Source of the DNA: Lentibacillus jeotgali
GTDB lineage: Bacteria > Bacillota > Bacilli > Bacillales > Amphibacillaceae
Direction of reading: 5' to 3'
DNA: 64,000 nt
Assembly (NCBI RefSeq): GCF_000224785.1
Contig: NZ_AGAV01000003.1
Coordinates: 186,001 to 250,000, forward strand
Shown here: positions 17,071 to 25,530 of the stretch, piece by piece
Layout of the letters: the number at the start of each line of letters is the position of its first letter
Numbering within the stretch: the stretch's first letter is position 1
Notes under the pieces: generated by a model
Database searches by the model: none
Told to the model about the DNA's origin: nothing
The model's input: only the letters and a program-made list of their open reading frames with translations
Position numbers and translations under genes: made by a program

Positions 17071-17106
17071 CGATCGGGCGCCATTCCGGAATAAGACTTG
17101 GTGTGC
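17071..17106 (+). repeat. Dispersed GGGCGC hairpin repeat
   Basis: CGATCGGGCGCC, ATTCCGGAATAAG and then CTTGGTGTGC. It belongs to a family of short imperfect hairpins in intergenic spaces from 17 to 36 kb; the best match is the copy at 24.69 kb, with the same ATTCCGGAATAAG core. Confidence 0.55.
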
Positions 17107-17167
17107 AATTCTGCGGTAAAGGACCAGATAATTGAATTTATTTGCTAAAGATTTAGGGGGATAAGAA

Positions 17168-17458
17168 ATGGCTAAGACAATTAAAAAAATCAGCTGGATA
17201 AGTTATTGCGCACTGTTGTTAAGTGTAATCCCTGTACTGTTTTTCTTTGCTTTACTTTATAGCATAAACTGGGAAGGCATTATCACAATGCCTTTAATCA
17301 TAACCATTATGATTATGGCTTTCATCTTATCGCTTATTGGTTTTTTCAAGAAAACGGAAAATAAGGTAGTTCCTTCAGTGGCTCTACTAATTACCCTGGG
17401 GAGTGGTTTTTTTATAGGTTTAATTGTTATTGTGTCCGGAATGGGCCAACCAACATAA
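17168..17458 (+). CDS. Small three-helix membrane protein
   Basis: 96 residues with three hydrophobic segments (about 9-31, 37-58, 69-91), a short basic loop FFKKTENKV and a charged N-terminus. AGGGGGATAAGAA precedes the ATG. No motif suggests a function. It sits between dispersed repeats as a stand-alone gene. Confidence 0.6.
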   Translation: MAKTIKKISWISYCALLLSVIPVLFFFALLYSINWEGIITMPLIITIMIMAFILSLIGFFKKTENKVVPSVALLITLGSGFFIGLIVIVSGMGQPT

Positions 17459-17490
17459 AACCAAATGGAATTAAGTTACTAAATGTTCAT

Positions 17491-17530
17491 CAATAGGGCG
17501 CGAATCGAATAAGTGCGCTCTTCTGAATAG
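17491..17530 (+). repeat. Dispersed GGGCGC hairpin repeat
   Basis: AGGGCGCGAATCGAATAAG followed by TGCGCTCTTCTGAATAG. GGGCGC can pair with GCGCTC. It is very like the copy at 21.15 kb, and both lie just before a small membrane-protein gene. Confidence 0.6.
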
Positions 17531-17555
17531 ATCCATATTGTTGAGGGGGTTGAGA

Positions 17556-17864
17556 ATGTCAGATTTCGTTATTCCCGTGCTTATTACATTATTTGTTGTT
17601 ATTATTTTATCCATCATTTTTAAAGGAAAGGATAAAGTGGATAGAGGCTTTAAAATAAATTACTTTAAACTATCTTATAGAAGAAAAATGATTAGAACTA
17701 TTATATTTACCCCTATAAATATTTTGTTACTCATTTTTATTTACGTATATACTGACTGGAGTATGGTAGTAAACGTACTTGTTGGATTATTACTGATTAT
17801 AGCTGGTTTAGTCCAGCTAATTTATAATTTCAATATGTGGAAGAAAAATGAAAAAGAAATATAG
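17556..17864 (+). CDS. Small membrane protein
   Basis: 102 residues: an N-terminal membrane helix (VIPVLITLFVVIILSIIF), a basic middle (KGKDKVDRGFKINYFKLSYRRK in part), and two further helices (~55-72 and 77-97). The start is the ATG that follows AGGGGG by 6 bases. No family is recognised. Confidence 0.6.
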   Translation: MSDFVIPVLITLFVVIILSIIFKGKDKVDRGFKINYFKLSYRRKMIRTIIFTPINILLLIFIYVYTDWSMVVNVLVGLLLIIAGLVQLIYNFNMWKKNEKEI

Positions 17865-17890
17865 CCTAATTCAATTATAGCCCAATTCAA

Positions 17891-17919
17891 TTATCGGGCG
17901 CTTTTTTCTAATAAGGCTT
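17891..17919 (+). repeat. Dispersed GGGCGC hairpin repeat
   Basis: TTATCGGGCGC, T-run, then CTAATAAGGC. A degenerate member just after the preceding small membrane-protein gene, preceded by a duplicated ATTCAATTATAGCCC-like segment. Confidence 0.4.
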
Positions 17920-17950
17920 AGTGGTTGCAGTATATAGTGTTGATTTTTTA

Positions 17951-18001
17951 GTGTATTAACCGTATAATACATGACAGATGTGTATTATTCGGTTAATACA
18001 C
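17951..18001. promoter_or_regulatory. Two YtrA-type operators before DUF418 gene
   Basis: Two perfect TGTATTA-N6-TAATACA palindromes (17952-17971 and 17981-18000), centres 29 bp apart. Together they also form a larger near-perfect 21-bp-arm inverted repeat. The same palindrome occurs three times before the GntR/YtrA-type operon at 40.2 kb. The regulator encoded there is the likely ligand. Confidence 0.85.
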
Positions 18002-18051
18002 TGTTATTATAGCGTATTTGTAACAAAATAAAGTGATTAAGGTGGATGAGA

Positions 18052-19092
18052 ATGAAACCAACAATGACTACGCATCGAATAAATGTCCTTGATTTAATTC
18101 GAGGATTTGCCCTGATTGGACTTCCGTTTGTTAATGTGCTGGCTCTTTGGGACAGCGTTAATTTATCTGGTACACAAGGAGATATCTGGATTCAGCGTTT
18201 CCTGTATATCTTTGTTGAAGGGCGTTTTTATGCAATATTTTCCTTCCTGTTCGGATTAGGATTTTGGATTTTTTTATCACGGGCACAGGGAAAAACCAAT
18301 CATCCATATGTCCTTTTTATTCGGCGCATGCTGATCTTACTTGCAGCTGGTATACTGCACCATTTAATTAATCCCGGTGAAGTACTGTTGTTTTACGCGA
18401 TTTTCGGAATGATTGTTTTATTGTTTTACAAGGCTCCTAAACAGATTAACCTTATCTTAGGAATAGCAGGCATTATTGTCGGAAGTTTTATTGGAGCAAA
18501 GACGCTTTTACCACTGCCCCTTATGATGCTTGGTCTGGCGTTCGGGCAATATCGTGTATTTGAAACTTTGTGGGAGAACAAAAAGAAATGGTTGGGCGTC
18601 GCTATTTTTTCATTTATTGCAACGAGTGCTATCACAGTTTTCCTGTGGCAGAAGGCGCCTGATGCCGGATTATTGACATATATGGAAGGATTTGACTATG
18701 ATATAACCGAAATGCAAGTAGAAGCAAATCGTGCTTTTTATGATTTTATAGATTTGTCCATGGTTTTTGCACCCGTTTTCTCTATTTTCTACATTAGCAT
18801 TCTCGTTTTGCTAGAACCTGTAGCAGGGAAATGGTCGTCCCCTTTACATTCATTTGGACGAATGGCATTGACAAATTATATTGGTCAGTCGATTATATTG
18901 TTTAGCTTTCTAGCGTTTATTCCCGTAGATACAATCGTTTCATATAAGGTAGCGATGATTGTTTGTTCAATTGTAGTGGCAGTACAAATCATTGTTTCAT
19001 CACTATGGCTTAGATTTTTCAATTATGGACCGTTAGAATGGCTATGGCGCTGCGGAACTTATCGGAATTGGGTTCCAATACGGAAGAAATAG
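18052..19092 (+). CDS. DUF418 family membrane protein
   Basis: 346 residues with about 8-9 membrane segments. The N-terminal HRINVLDLIRGFALIGLPFVN and FSFLFGLGFWIFLSRA, and the C-terminal GRMALTNYIGQSI with FNYGPLEWLWRCGTY, mark the DUF418/YeiB family, with a role probably in lipid or cell-envelope chemistry but not established. The second ATG is used because AAGGTGG ends 6 bases before it. Two YtrA-type operators overlap its promoter region. The C-terminus is slightly shorter than usual. Confidence 0.85.
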   Translation: MKPTMTTHRINVLDLIRGFALIGLPFVNVLALWDSVNLSGTQGDIWIQRFLYIFVEGRFYAIFSFLFGLGFWIFLSRAQGKTNHPYVLFIRRMLILLAAGILHHLINPGEVLLFYAIFGMIVLLFYKAPKQINLILGIAGIIVGSFIGAKTLLPLPLMMLGLAFGQYRVFETLWENKKKWLGVAIFSFIATSAITVFLWQKAPDAGLLTYMEGFDYDITEMQVEANRAFYDFIDLSMVFAPVFSIFYISILVLLEPVAGKWSSPLHSFGRMALTNYIGQSIILFSFLAFIPVDTIVSYKVAMIVCSIVVAVQIIVSSLWLRFFNYGPLEWLWRCGTYRNWVPIRKK

Positions 19093-19164
19093 AGGTTACA
19101 AGACCAAGGTGGGTAACAAAACAAGGGAAACGTATGCTGATTTTTATCAATCAATTAATCTTAA

Positions 19165-19190
19165 GCAATACCAGCCAATAGCTGTCAACA
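19165..19190. repeat. Solo copy of IS110-end 26-bp motif
   Basis: Identical over 26 bases to the sequence at the right edge of the IS110 element (starting GCAATACCAGC, ending CTGTCAACA), but with no IS110 sequence on either side. It may be an empty target site or a scar. Confidence 0.7.
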
Positions 19191-19194
19191 AATA

Positions 19195-19411
19195 TGTGTA
19201 AAATTATTCTCGGGGGTATTCGAGGCTAAATTCTGGCAAAAAAATGAGAAGGCACTCTATCATAAATGTATGCTTACGACGGCAAATACATTTAGAAAGA
19301 GACCATCTCATGAAAGATATTATATCAAGTTTATACACGATAATAAAGGAAACAGATAATTTAATTGATTTTGAAGAGCGTGTGCGGTTGTACATGCTCA
19401 TAAGCCCCTAA
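19195..19411 (+). pseudogene. ISLre2-family left end and transposase fragment
   Basis: About 115 bases of an element end, then an ATG-started frame of 33 residues (KDIISSLYTIIKETDNLID, FEERVRLYMLI) matching the N-terminus of ISLre2/UPF0236 transposases, which are normally about 400-480 residues. The frame is cut where the next IS begins, so the rest was lost. Confidence 0.65.
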
Positions 19412-19472
19412 ATGGACTTGGACAATAAGAATGTTAACTACTATAATTCTTATATACCAAGGAGGAAGCCTC

Positions 19473-19784
19473 ATGAGACGAACAAGATACTCAGAAGAAT
19501 TCAAAATGCAGGCTGTAAAGGAAGCCATGGATACGGAAAAACCTTCTGTGGTTGCCCGTCGTTATGACTTAAATGCGAATATGGTGGGACGCTGGGTCCG
19601 TGAATATAAAAACGGGAAATTTGGTAACACAGATGTCGCATCCGTGCCTGATATCGACACCAAAGAGCTTTCCAGTGAAAATGATCACTTAAAGCAGCTA
19701 TTAGGTGAAAAAGACCTTGAAATTGCCGTATTACGGGATCTTGTGAAAAAGCAGAACCCTCACTTACTGAAAAACTTGAAGTAG
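19473..19784 (+). CDS. IS3 OrfA, helix-turn-helix protein
   Basis: 103 residues: an HTH_8/transposase_8 domain (RRTRYSEEFKMQAVKEA, VARRYDLNANMVGRWVREY) followed by a coiled coil with leucine heptads (LSSENDHLKQLLGEKDLEIAVLRDLVKK). The ATG follows GGAGG by 7 bases. The end of the frame carries G AAA AAG, a possible -1 slippery site leading to OrfB. Confidence 0.88.
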   Translation: MRRTRYSEEFKMQAVKEAMDTEKPSVVARRYDLNANMVGRWVREYKNGKFGNTDVASVPDIDTKELSSENDHLKQLLGEKDLEIAVLRDLVKKQNPHLLKNLK

Positions 19785-19813
19785 CCGAGAAATGGATCCA
19801 AAAAGGCTATACG

Positions 19814-20693
19814 GTGACGATTATCTTAAAAGTTATTGGCATACCGCGTTCCACCTACTATCATCGAAAATACTACAGGGTGGAAGAAAAGCAAGTAAGT
19901 GAGGGACGCCCAGCACCAGGATACTCGACCCATCAGGACGGGCATAAAGTTCCTGACGACCAAATTAAAGCGTTTTTATTAGAGCTTATCGCCGGCGAAT
20001 ACCATAATTTCGACTATCGGAAATTGACCAAAATGCTCCGTCGTGCTTATAAGCTGCAAATCAATAAAAAGAAAGTGTACCGCCTGTGTAAGGAACTGGA
20101 TATCCTGCGCCCACAGAAAAGAAAAACGAATAAGGAAATTAGCGCGCAATCGCACCATAACAGCTTCTGACCAACTTTGGGAGGCTGATATCAAATATGG
20201 CTATATTCAAGGCGAGGATCGGTTTCTCTTCATCTGTTCGATTATTGATATCTGTGACAGGTCCATTATTGACTACCATGTTGGGCTTGAATGCACAGCC
20301 AAAAATGTCGTACAGATTCTTAACAGTGCCCTGTCAAAAAGGCAGCTATTTGACCAGCAGGATAAGCCTGTGATGCGAACGGACAACGGTCCACAGTTTA
20401 TCTCGCATGAGTTTGAGGCCTTCTGTGAGGATCAGGAGATGGAACATGAACGGATTCCGCCTAAAACGCCAAATATGAACGCCCATATTGAGTCCTTTCA
20501 TCGCATTATGGAAGATGATTGTCTCTCAGATCGTGAGTTAAAGACTTATGGAGAAGCCTATCAAGCTATCATGGAATTTATGGACTTTTATAATAATCGA
20601 CGCATTCATTCCAGTATTCTAGACCTGACACCAATGGAATTTTATGAGCTGCAAGAAGTTGGCAAGACGGGAATTAAAGACATTCGGGTTTAA
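19814..20693 (+). pseudogene. IS3 OrfB integrase, frameshifted
   Basis: A DDE integrase split between two frames. The first part has VIGIPRSTYYHRKYY and YRKLTKMLRRAYKLQINKKKVYRL, then breaks near 20130-20150 just after RPQKRKTNK. The rest continues one frame over with ASDQLWEADIKYGY (first Asp), MRTDNGPQFISHEF (second Asp) and NAHIESFHRIMEDD (Glu), ending at a normal C-terminus. All catalytic residues remain, so the break is a single recent frameshift (or sequence error). Confidence 0.85.
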
Positions 20694-20735
20694 CACCTTC
20701 CCATTTTTTCTTCGTTTTGTCCCTGCCCTAAAGTC

Positions 20736-20816
20736 AGCCAATTCCGGAATGGAATCAAGGGCTGAGCGTAAGCGAAGGGCGGAGCCTTTACCCTTGATAT
20801 AATGGAGGCATTGGCT
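20736..20816 (+). repeat. Long stem-loop beside the IS3 right end
   Basis: AGCCAATTCC and ATCAAGGG on the left pair with CCCTTGAT and GG-ATTGGCT on the right, around a GC-rich loop containing GGGCGGAGCC. An imperfect hairpin of about 80 bases; it could be the element end, a terminator or a structured RNA. Confidence 0.45.
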
Positions 20817-20890
20817 ATCATCTTGAAAGGGACAAAAGAGAAGATACTATAAGAAAAAGCAAGGAATTTTAAATATGAGCTAGTTTAAGA

Positions 20891-21103
20891 GTGCTATGGG
20901 TTTGCTATATTTGTTCGCTTTTGAATCCTCATGCTGTACTTGATACGGTAGGGGCTATTGGAATCAATTCCATAAGGTATTCTGCAACCTCTGAATTAAT
21001 TGGATTTACGGAAGCGTGTATTGTTGTAAATAAAATTTCAGCAGTGATTATTTGTGGAGTAGCCATCTTTCTAGGATATCAACTGTATTTTCTCACCCAA
21101 TAA
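20891..21103 (+). CDS. Doubtful 70-codon frame
   Basis: A GTG-started frame without a good ribosome site. The C-terminal half (ACIVVNKISAVIICGVAIFLGYQLYFL) is a plausible membrane helix, so this may be the remains of a membrane protein whose N-terminal part was lost when the IS arrived. No homologue is recognised. Confidence 0.2.
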   Translation: MLWVCYICSLLNPHAVLDTVGAIGINSIRYSATSELIGFTEACIVVNKISAVIICGVAIFLGYQLYFLTQ

Positions 21104-21145
21104 TGATCGTTTACGAGGAAAATGTAGTTAAAATGATCTGCCGCA

Positions 21146-21190
21146 ATACGATCGGGCGCGCTAATCGAATAAGTGCATCCTTCCGAATAG
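21146..21190 (+). repeat. Dispersed GGGCGC hairpin repeat
   Basis: ATACGATCGGGCGCGC, TAATCGAATAAGTGCATCC, then TTCCGAATAG. It is the closest relative of the copy at 17.49 kb and lies directly before the DUF3953-like gene. Confidence 0.6.
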
Positions 21191-21199
21191 GACAAGAAT

Positions 21200-21445
21200 A
21201 TGGGGGAGAAGAATATTTTGAAGATATTAAGAGTTATTTTATCAATAGTTATTGTAGTATTAGCAAGCTTTATGCTAATAACTCAAAATTTTGAGTTTAT
21301 GCCTTACTTGATGTTGGTATTAGGTATATCTACCTTGATTACTGGAATAGTTGAAATTCAAAAAGATAAAGGGAACGAGAACAGAATAAGAAGCGTGCAG
21401 TTGTCCTGTAAAAGTATATGCCATAACTTTACAGTAATCATTTAA
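21200..21445 (+). CDS. DUF3953-like small membrane protein, altered end
   Basis: 81 residues. The first 55 (LKILRVILSIVIVVLASFML, FEFMPYLMLVLGISTLITGIVEIQKDK) look like the N-terminal two helices of DUF3953/YczI-type proteins. In those families a third hydrophobic segment follows, but here the sequence turns into an unrelated polar tail (GNENRIRSVQLSCKS), so the gene is probably 3'-truncated or shifted. The function is unknown. Confidence 0.45.
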   Translation: MGEKNILKILRVILSIVIVVLASFMLITQNFEFMPYLMLVLGISTLITGIVEIQKDKGNENRIRSVQLSCKSICHNFTVII

Positions 21446-21520
21446 AGAGCTGTAGTCTGGAGAGAAATGTGGACGCGGGAAGTCGTTACCATGTCATAAT
21501 TTCAAGTTTTGACGGTTCCA

Positions 21521-21555
21521 CAATAGGGCAAGAATGGATTAACGCTTGCGCCCGT
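21521..21555 (+). repeat. Dispersed hairpin repeat, degenerate
   Basis: AATAGGGCAAGAATGGATTAA, then CGCTTGCGCCCG; GGGCAAG pairs with CTTGCGCCC. Same family as the GGGCGC hairpins. Confidence 0.4.
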
Positions 21556-21595
21556 TTTGCATATATTGGCTACACCCACTTGATTAACTTGTCCA

Positions 21596-21958
21596 TTATC
21601 TTGTGGCTTTAATTTTGGTTTTAATCGAAATTGAATCAAGCTCATATTCTGTTGCTAAACGCTCAACAATATTTCTGATGTTATCATTAGTCTGCTTATC
21701 ATTATGTTTACTGGTAGGAATTTCAATAGTAATTATGATGTCATTATTTTTTGGACTTTTTCTTTCGTATGTAGTGATGCGAGCTCCTTCTTCTTGATGT
21801 AAGGTTTTATTAAGTTGTTCAGTAAAACTGTGAATACGCTGCACTATGGTTTCACTTTCTTCCTTTGCATTTACATTATTAAAATGATTAACAACAATGA
21901 ACGTTCCCACCAGCAACATTAGACAGCCTAAGATTGTTAACATAGTAGTTTTTTTCAT
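21596..21958 (-). CDS. Secreted or anchored protein of unknown function
   Basis: 120 residues. An N-terminal hydrophobic helix (MLTILGCLMLLVGTFIVV) acts as a signal or anchor; the rest is polar, with a helix (ETIVQRIHSFTEQLNKTLH) and a beta-rich C-terminus (NNDIIITIEIPTS, DSISIKTKIKA). AAAGGAGTGAAT lies upstream of the ATG. It has no recognisable family and appears monocistronic. Confidence 0.6.
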   Translation of the reverse strand: MKKTTMLTILGCLMLLVGTFIVVNHFNNVNAKEESETIVQRIHSFTEQLNKTLHQEEGARITTYERKSPKNNDIIITIEIPTSKHNDKQTNDNIRNIVERLATEYELDSISIKTKIKATR

Positions 21959-22236
21959 TTAAGATTCACTCCTTTGAGTATTAACAACTTTGTAATCATA
22001 GCACGATAGCTACCTGTGTTTAACCGTCTTACTAGTTCTTAGTAATAACTAAAAGCAGGATCGCACCTACAAGTGGTATTATTTTATTTTGTATTCACTT
22101 TTTTAATCTTATGCACCCTAATCTGGAGTTATACAAGTTTCCTAGACCTTATGTTCAACTTGCTTATTTACTTTTATTTGTTTTGTTTTTACCCTATTTG
22201 TAAGTGGGTTAGCACGATGTAAGGTGGGGTATCTAT

Positions 22237-22558
22237 AATACCAGCTAATAACTGTCAACATTTAAAGGTAAAAAAGTTCAAAAAAACATGTTACATCTTT
22301 TTGTAGCTTGGATAGATGCTCTTGGTATTGAAAAAGCATCTGTATATACAGCCGCAAGCTAATAAACTGACCCTGATTGACAGGATATTGAAAGGGATTA
22401 CGTTCTGCGGCATCTTTTAATTGAGATGCTTTATCCAAAAACCATGCATGGGAACGTTTAGGTCCAAATTGACGCATTTCCATGGCTAACACCTGGTGAG
22501 AAACGTTTTGGATATCTGAAGAAGTCGGATACTGCAGTAAGATGTTCAAAGAAAGGAT
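22237..22558 (-). mobile_element. IS110 relic: internal fragment plus right end
   Basis: Minus-strand codons for about 95 residues (LSLNILLQYPTSSDIQNV, LAMEMRQFGPKRSHAWFLDKA, QMLFQYQEHLSKLQKD) align with the middle of the intact IS110 transposase at 15.6 kb but are diverged. The sequence then jumps directly to the right-end noncoding motif (AAAAAAGTTC, ATACCAGCTAATA). Both halves of the transposase are missing, so it cannot move. Confidence 0.8.
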
Positions 22559-23165
22559 TGATTCCCACCAGGCTGGGATTTCTTTTAATGTCCGCTCCCA
22601 GTTGGAAACACCGAACACGTCCACACCAACTTTAAACGCATTGGGTTTAAATGCTAATGCAGCAAGAACCATATAGAAGATTGGATTGTAATCGACCATT
22701 GATTGTCCGCCAGGCCCCCCGTGTACCCACACAAGTGCAGGCACCTTTGTTTCGCTGGCTGTGATCGGTTCATAATAGATTGCCGGAATGGAAAGCCTAT
22801 TAAACGATTCATAATGTATAATGTTTGCTTCCACGAGGTCATTTTGGTCAATTTCCGGACTAAGCGTATCAGTTAAACATTGTAGCTTATCTCCGTTAAA
22901 ATCATAAATGTACAGGTTCGCAGATGCATTGGAACTGTTTAATAGAAACGCCAGTTGGTTCTCGCTTTCAGAAATGGTTACACCACTAATCTGCCCATCT
23001 GGAAGACCGGGGATTTCCACGTGATTTCCAGTTTGGTTTCTAGAACGTTCATCTCAATTTTTCCAATGTTGTTAAATGCATAAACCAGATACTTATGATT
23101 CGGAGAAATTTTGGCCATCATAATATCCCAGTCTTCTTCAGCTACTGTTTTCACAATGCCTTTTC
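22558..23165 (-). pseudogene. S9 prolyl oligopeptidase remnant
   Basis: Pieces of an S9-family peptidase: AEEDWDIMMAKISPNHKYL in one frame, then, after a shift near 23020, MEIPGLPDGQISGVTISES, PALVWVHGGPGGQSMVDYNP and ALAFKPNAFKVGVDVFGVSNW. The stretch that would hold the catalytic serine (GGSYGGYM in the family) is deleted between NPIFYM and VLAALAF. The reading frame runs on into the IS110 relic, making a chimeric 252-codon frame. Not functional as a peptidase. Confidence 0.8.
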
Positions 23166-23512
23166 TTAAGAATCCATTATATGTATTCTATTTCGAAGGG
23201 ATCGAGCCCTTTATTTGTTATAATAATTTTTAAAAAATTGAATTTAACTTTCTAACAGGAGTTGACTTTTTATTATTGTGGATTAGTATTGTTGAGTTAT
23301 GAGTTATTTTCCGTTAAAGGGTAAGGTGGACCCCATTGTCAAGACACATATTTTATAAAAATAAGGTGGGGGGTGAGTTATCATTGTTTTCCCTTTCCCA
23401 TCTTACTAACTAGCTCTTTCTTGTGTCAGGTTCTGTCAAGGGCGTATTTTCCCTTGACAGGTTCTGGCACAGGAAAGATAATTGCCCAAGATGGAAAGGA
23501 TAACGGTACGGG

Positions 23513-24325
23513 CTACCCGAAATAAATAGATGCCGGTGTTTGATAATCTAATGATTGATGAGGCCGTTCATGATTATAAAGGTTCATATAATCCCTTATA
23601 TTGCTTCTTGCCGCTCTTGGTGACCCATAGTCCTTTAAATAGACTTCTTCGTACTTAAGGCTTCTCCAAAAGCGTTCAATCATGATATTATCCAATGCCC
23701 GCCCCCTTGAGTCCATACTAATTTGTACGGATGGATGCTCTTTTAAAAGATTAATGTATTTTGGGCTGGTAAAATGACTGCCTTGATCACTGTTAAATAT
23801 TTCAGGTGTACCGTGCGTGAATGCGTGTTGTACGGCATCCAGGACAAAGTCAATTGCCAACGTCTGATCCAGTTCCCAACTGATAATGTAACGGGAATAC
23901 CAGTCGATAATGGCCGTTAGATACATCCAGCTATTATGCAAGCGAATGTATGTAATATCAATGCTCCAAACCTGGTTGGGCCGAGTAATATTCACTCCTT
24001 TCAGCAGATATGGATAAATACGGTGCTGTAGATTGCGTTTACTCAAATTAGGACCCGGATAAATGGCTTGTATACCCATTTCACGCATGTGACGCCGCAC
24101 TCTTTTACGGTTGATATTCACTCCTTTTTTCTTTAGTATTTCAGCAATCCTGCGTGAACCAAAATACGGATATTTGGTATAAATCTCATCAATCCAATGT
24201 TTCATGGCAACCTCTTCCGGTGACGGTTGAACAGGCTTATAGTAAAGGCTTGAACGATTGATTCCGAGTAGTTTAGCCTGCTGGGAGATAGGCAGTTCCG
24301 GATCTACCCAGTCCACCATCTCCAT
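23513..24325 (-). CDS. IS3 OrfB integrase
   Basis: 270 residues with the HTH_21 region (ISQQAKLLGINRSSLYYKP, YPYFGSRRIAEIL) and an rve integrase core: VWSIDITYIRLHNSW (first Asp), IFNSDQGSHFTSPKY (second Asp) and DNIMIERFWRSLKYEEV (Glu), then HERPHQSLDYQTPASIYFG at the C-terminus. All DDE residues are present. It begins 10 bases after the OrfA stop. Confidence 0.93.
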   Translation of the reverse strand: MEMVDWVDPELPISQQAKLLGINRSSLYYKPVQPSPEEVAMKHWIDEIYTKYPYFGSRRIAEILKKKGVNINRKRVRRHMREMGIQAIYPGPNLSKRNLQHRIYPYLLKGVNITRPNQVWSIDITYIRLHNSWMYLTAIIDWYSRYIISWELDQTLAIDFVLDAVQHAFTHGTPEIFNSDQGSHFTSPKYINLLKEHPSVQISMDSRGRALDNIMIERFWRSLKYEEVYLKDYGSPRAARSNIRDYMNLYNHERPHQSLDYQTPASIYFG

Positions 24326-24335
24326 CCGTTCCCGT

Positions 24336-24632
24336 CTAGTCGTGGTATATGCCAGATTTTTTTTTGATCCACGACAATTGCGTGGTTAACTTTCCGACTT
24401 CTGCATAGAGATTTTCAAGCTTTTCTTCATAGTCGGCTTTCATTTTTTCCTGGTCCTCATTCTGCTTGTTAAAGAGCTTCGGCATTTCTTGCAGGAATTG
24501 TGTTTTCCACTTATGAAGTTGGTTCACATGGATTCCGTTTTCCGAAGCAATTTGGCTCATTGGTTTTTCTTCCTTCAAGATTTCCAACACGATTTGTGAT
24601 TTGAATTCTGGTGTATATCTTTTGCGTTTCAT
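24336..24632 (-). CDS. IS3 OrfA, helix-turn-helix protein
   Basis: 98 residues: KRKRYTPEFKSQIVLEIL and SQIASENGIHVNQLHKWKTQFL form the helix-turn-helix; a charged coiled coil (KMKADYEEKLENLYAEVGKL) leads to the C-terminus. It forms the DNA-binding partner of the adjacent integrase. Confidence 0.9.
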   Translation of the reverse strand: MKRKRYTPEFKSQIVLEILKEEKPMSQIASENGIHVNQLHKWKTQFLQEMPKLFNKQNEDQEKMKADYEEKLENLYAEVGKLTTQLSWIKKKSGIYHD

Positions 24633-24680
24633 ATACCTACCTTAACATCTCCTTTTTTCGTGTCTAAAATCTTGGGTCCA

Positions 24681-24750
24681 TTATAGGGTGCCATTCCGGA
24701 ATAAGTCTTGCGTCTATCCCATACGAAGGGCCATTTAATGGAATAAGGGA
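24681..24750 (+). repeat. Two tandem dispersed hairpin repeats
   Basis: TTATAGGGTGCC-ATTCCGGAATAAG-TCTTGCGTC followed directly by GAAGGGCCATTTAATGG-AATAAGGG. The first unit shares ATTCCGGAATAAG with the copy at 17.07 kb. It abuts the end of the IS3 element, which may have inserted into it. Confidence 0.55.
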
Positions 24751-24856
24751 TATTCGACTAGGGGATAGAAAAATTAGTTCAGCATTGACATTAATACGGT
24801 ATAGGGGTATATTTTAATTTAAAGTCTTAAAATTCTTCAGTAGGAGGAAGGGATTT

Positions 24857-25483
24857 GTGAAAAAAAAGAAAATAACACTCGGGTTGCTTGCATTAATTAC
24901 AACATTAGTTTTAGCAGCTTGTGGCGAAAATGAAGAAGCTACTCCAAATGATGATGCCAATACAGGGAATGAATCTCAAGAACAGATGGATATGAATGAA
25001 GGAGAGTCTGATTCCATGGAAGGAATGGATCACTCAGGGATAAATCATTCAAGTTCTGGGAAAGTTTCTGCTGGTTTACAGGAAGCCGAAAATTCTACGT
25101 ATCCAGTTGGTAGTGAAGCAATGATAAATGCGCAACATATGGGAGGTATGGATGGTGCTACAGCAACCATTACGGGTGCATTTGATACCACTGCGTATGA
25201 GGTTTCTTATACACCAACAAACGGTGGCGAACCAGTGAATAATCATAAATGGATCATACATGAGGAACTTCTTGTTGAAAAACCGGGAGATGCTCCTATA
25301 GAAACAGGTACTGAAGTTACCTTGAACGCAGATCATATGGATAGCATGAATGGTGCTACAGCTACGATTGATTCGGCTGAACAAACAACAGTATATATGG
25401 TGAGCTACACGGATACGGAAACTGGTAAAGAAGTAACAAATCATAAATGGGTAATAGAAAGCGAACTTTCACCAGTGAAATAA
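24857..25483 (+). CDS. YdhK-like lipoprotein (two DUF1541 domains)
   Basis: 208 residues. The signal peptide ends in a lipobox (LAACG, Cys ~22). A Met/Asp/Ser-rich linker follows (MDMNEGESDSMEGMDHSGINHSS in parts), then two DUF1541 repeats (~80-140 and ~145-205), each with GxxxxxxxxHMxxMxGATATI and a HKWxIxEEL end. The Met/His-rich linker suggests metal (copper) contact outside the cell. GTG start, with TAGGAGGAAGGG ending 4-9 bases before it. The neighbouring Cys-rich copper-storage-type protein supports a copper role. Confidence 0.82.
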   Translation: MKKKKITLGLLALITTLVLAACGENEEATPNDDANTGNESQEQMDMNEGESDSMEGMDHSGINHSSSGKVSAGLQEAENSTYPVGSEAMINAQHMGGMDGATATITGAFDTTAYEVSYTPTNGGEPVNNHKWIIHEELLVEKPGDAPIETGTEVTLNADHMDSMNGATATIDSAEQTTVYMVSYTDTETGKEVTNHKWVIESELSPVK

Positions 25484-25490
25484 AATCAAT

Positions 25491-25522
25491 GATAAAGTTC
25501 TGACCATGGTGAGAACTTTATC
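25491..25522. terminator. Terminator between ydhK-like and csp-like genes
   Basis: Perfect stem GATAAAGTTCT with AGAACTTTATC around a 10-base loop, with AT-rich flanks on both sides. It suits the convergent genes. Confidence 0.7.
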
Positions 25523-25530
25523 ATTAATTC

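Larger units (their letters stand above)
19413..20735 (+). mobile_element. IS3-family insertion sequence (1), frameshifted
   Basis: OrfA and OrfB of an IS3-type element. The left end starts TGGACTTGGACAAT and the right end, read inward, has TGACTTTAGGG then GGGACAAAA, so the inverted repeats are poor. It truncates the ISLre2 fragment. Edges are approximate. Confidence 0.65.
23327..24680 (-). mobile_element. IS3-family insertion sequence (2), apparently intact
   Basis: OrfA and OrfB within an inverted repeat beginning TGGACCC at both ends and sharing AGACAC about 16 bases in (left TGGACCCC; right, read inward, TGGACCCAAG). Length is about 1.35 kb. I could not define a target duplication. Between the left end and orfB lies a hairpin with TGTCAAGGG/CCCTTGACA arms. 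Confidence 0.8.
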
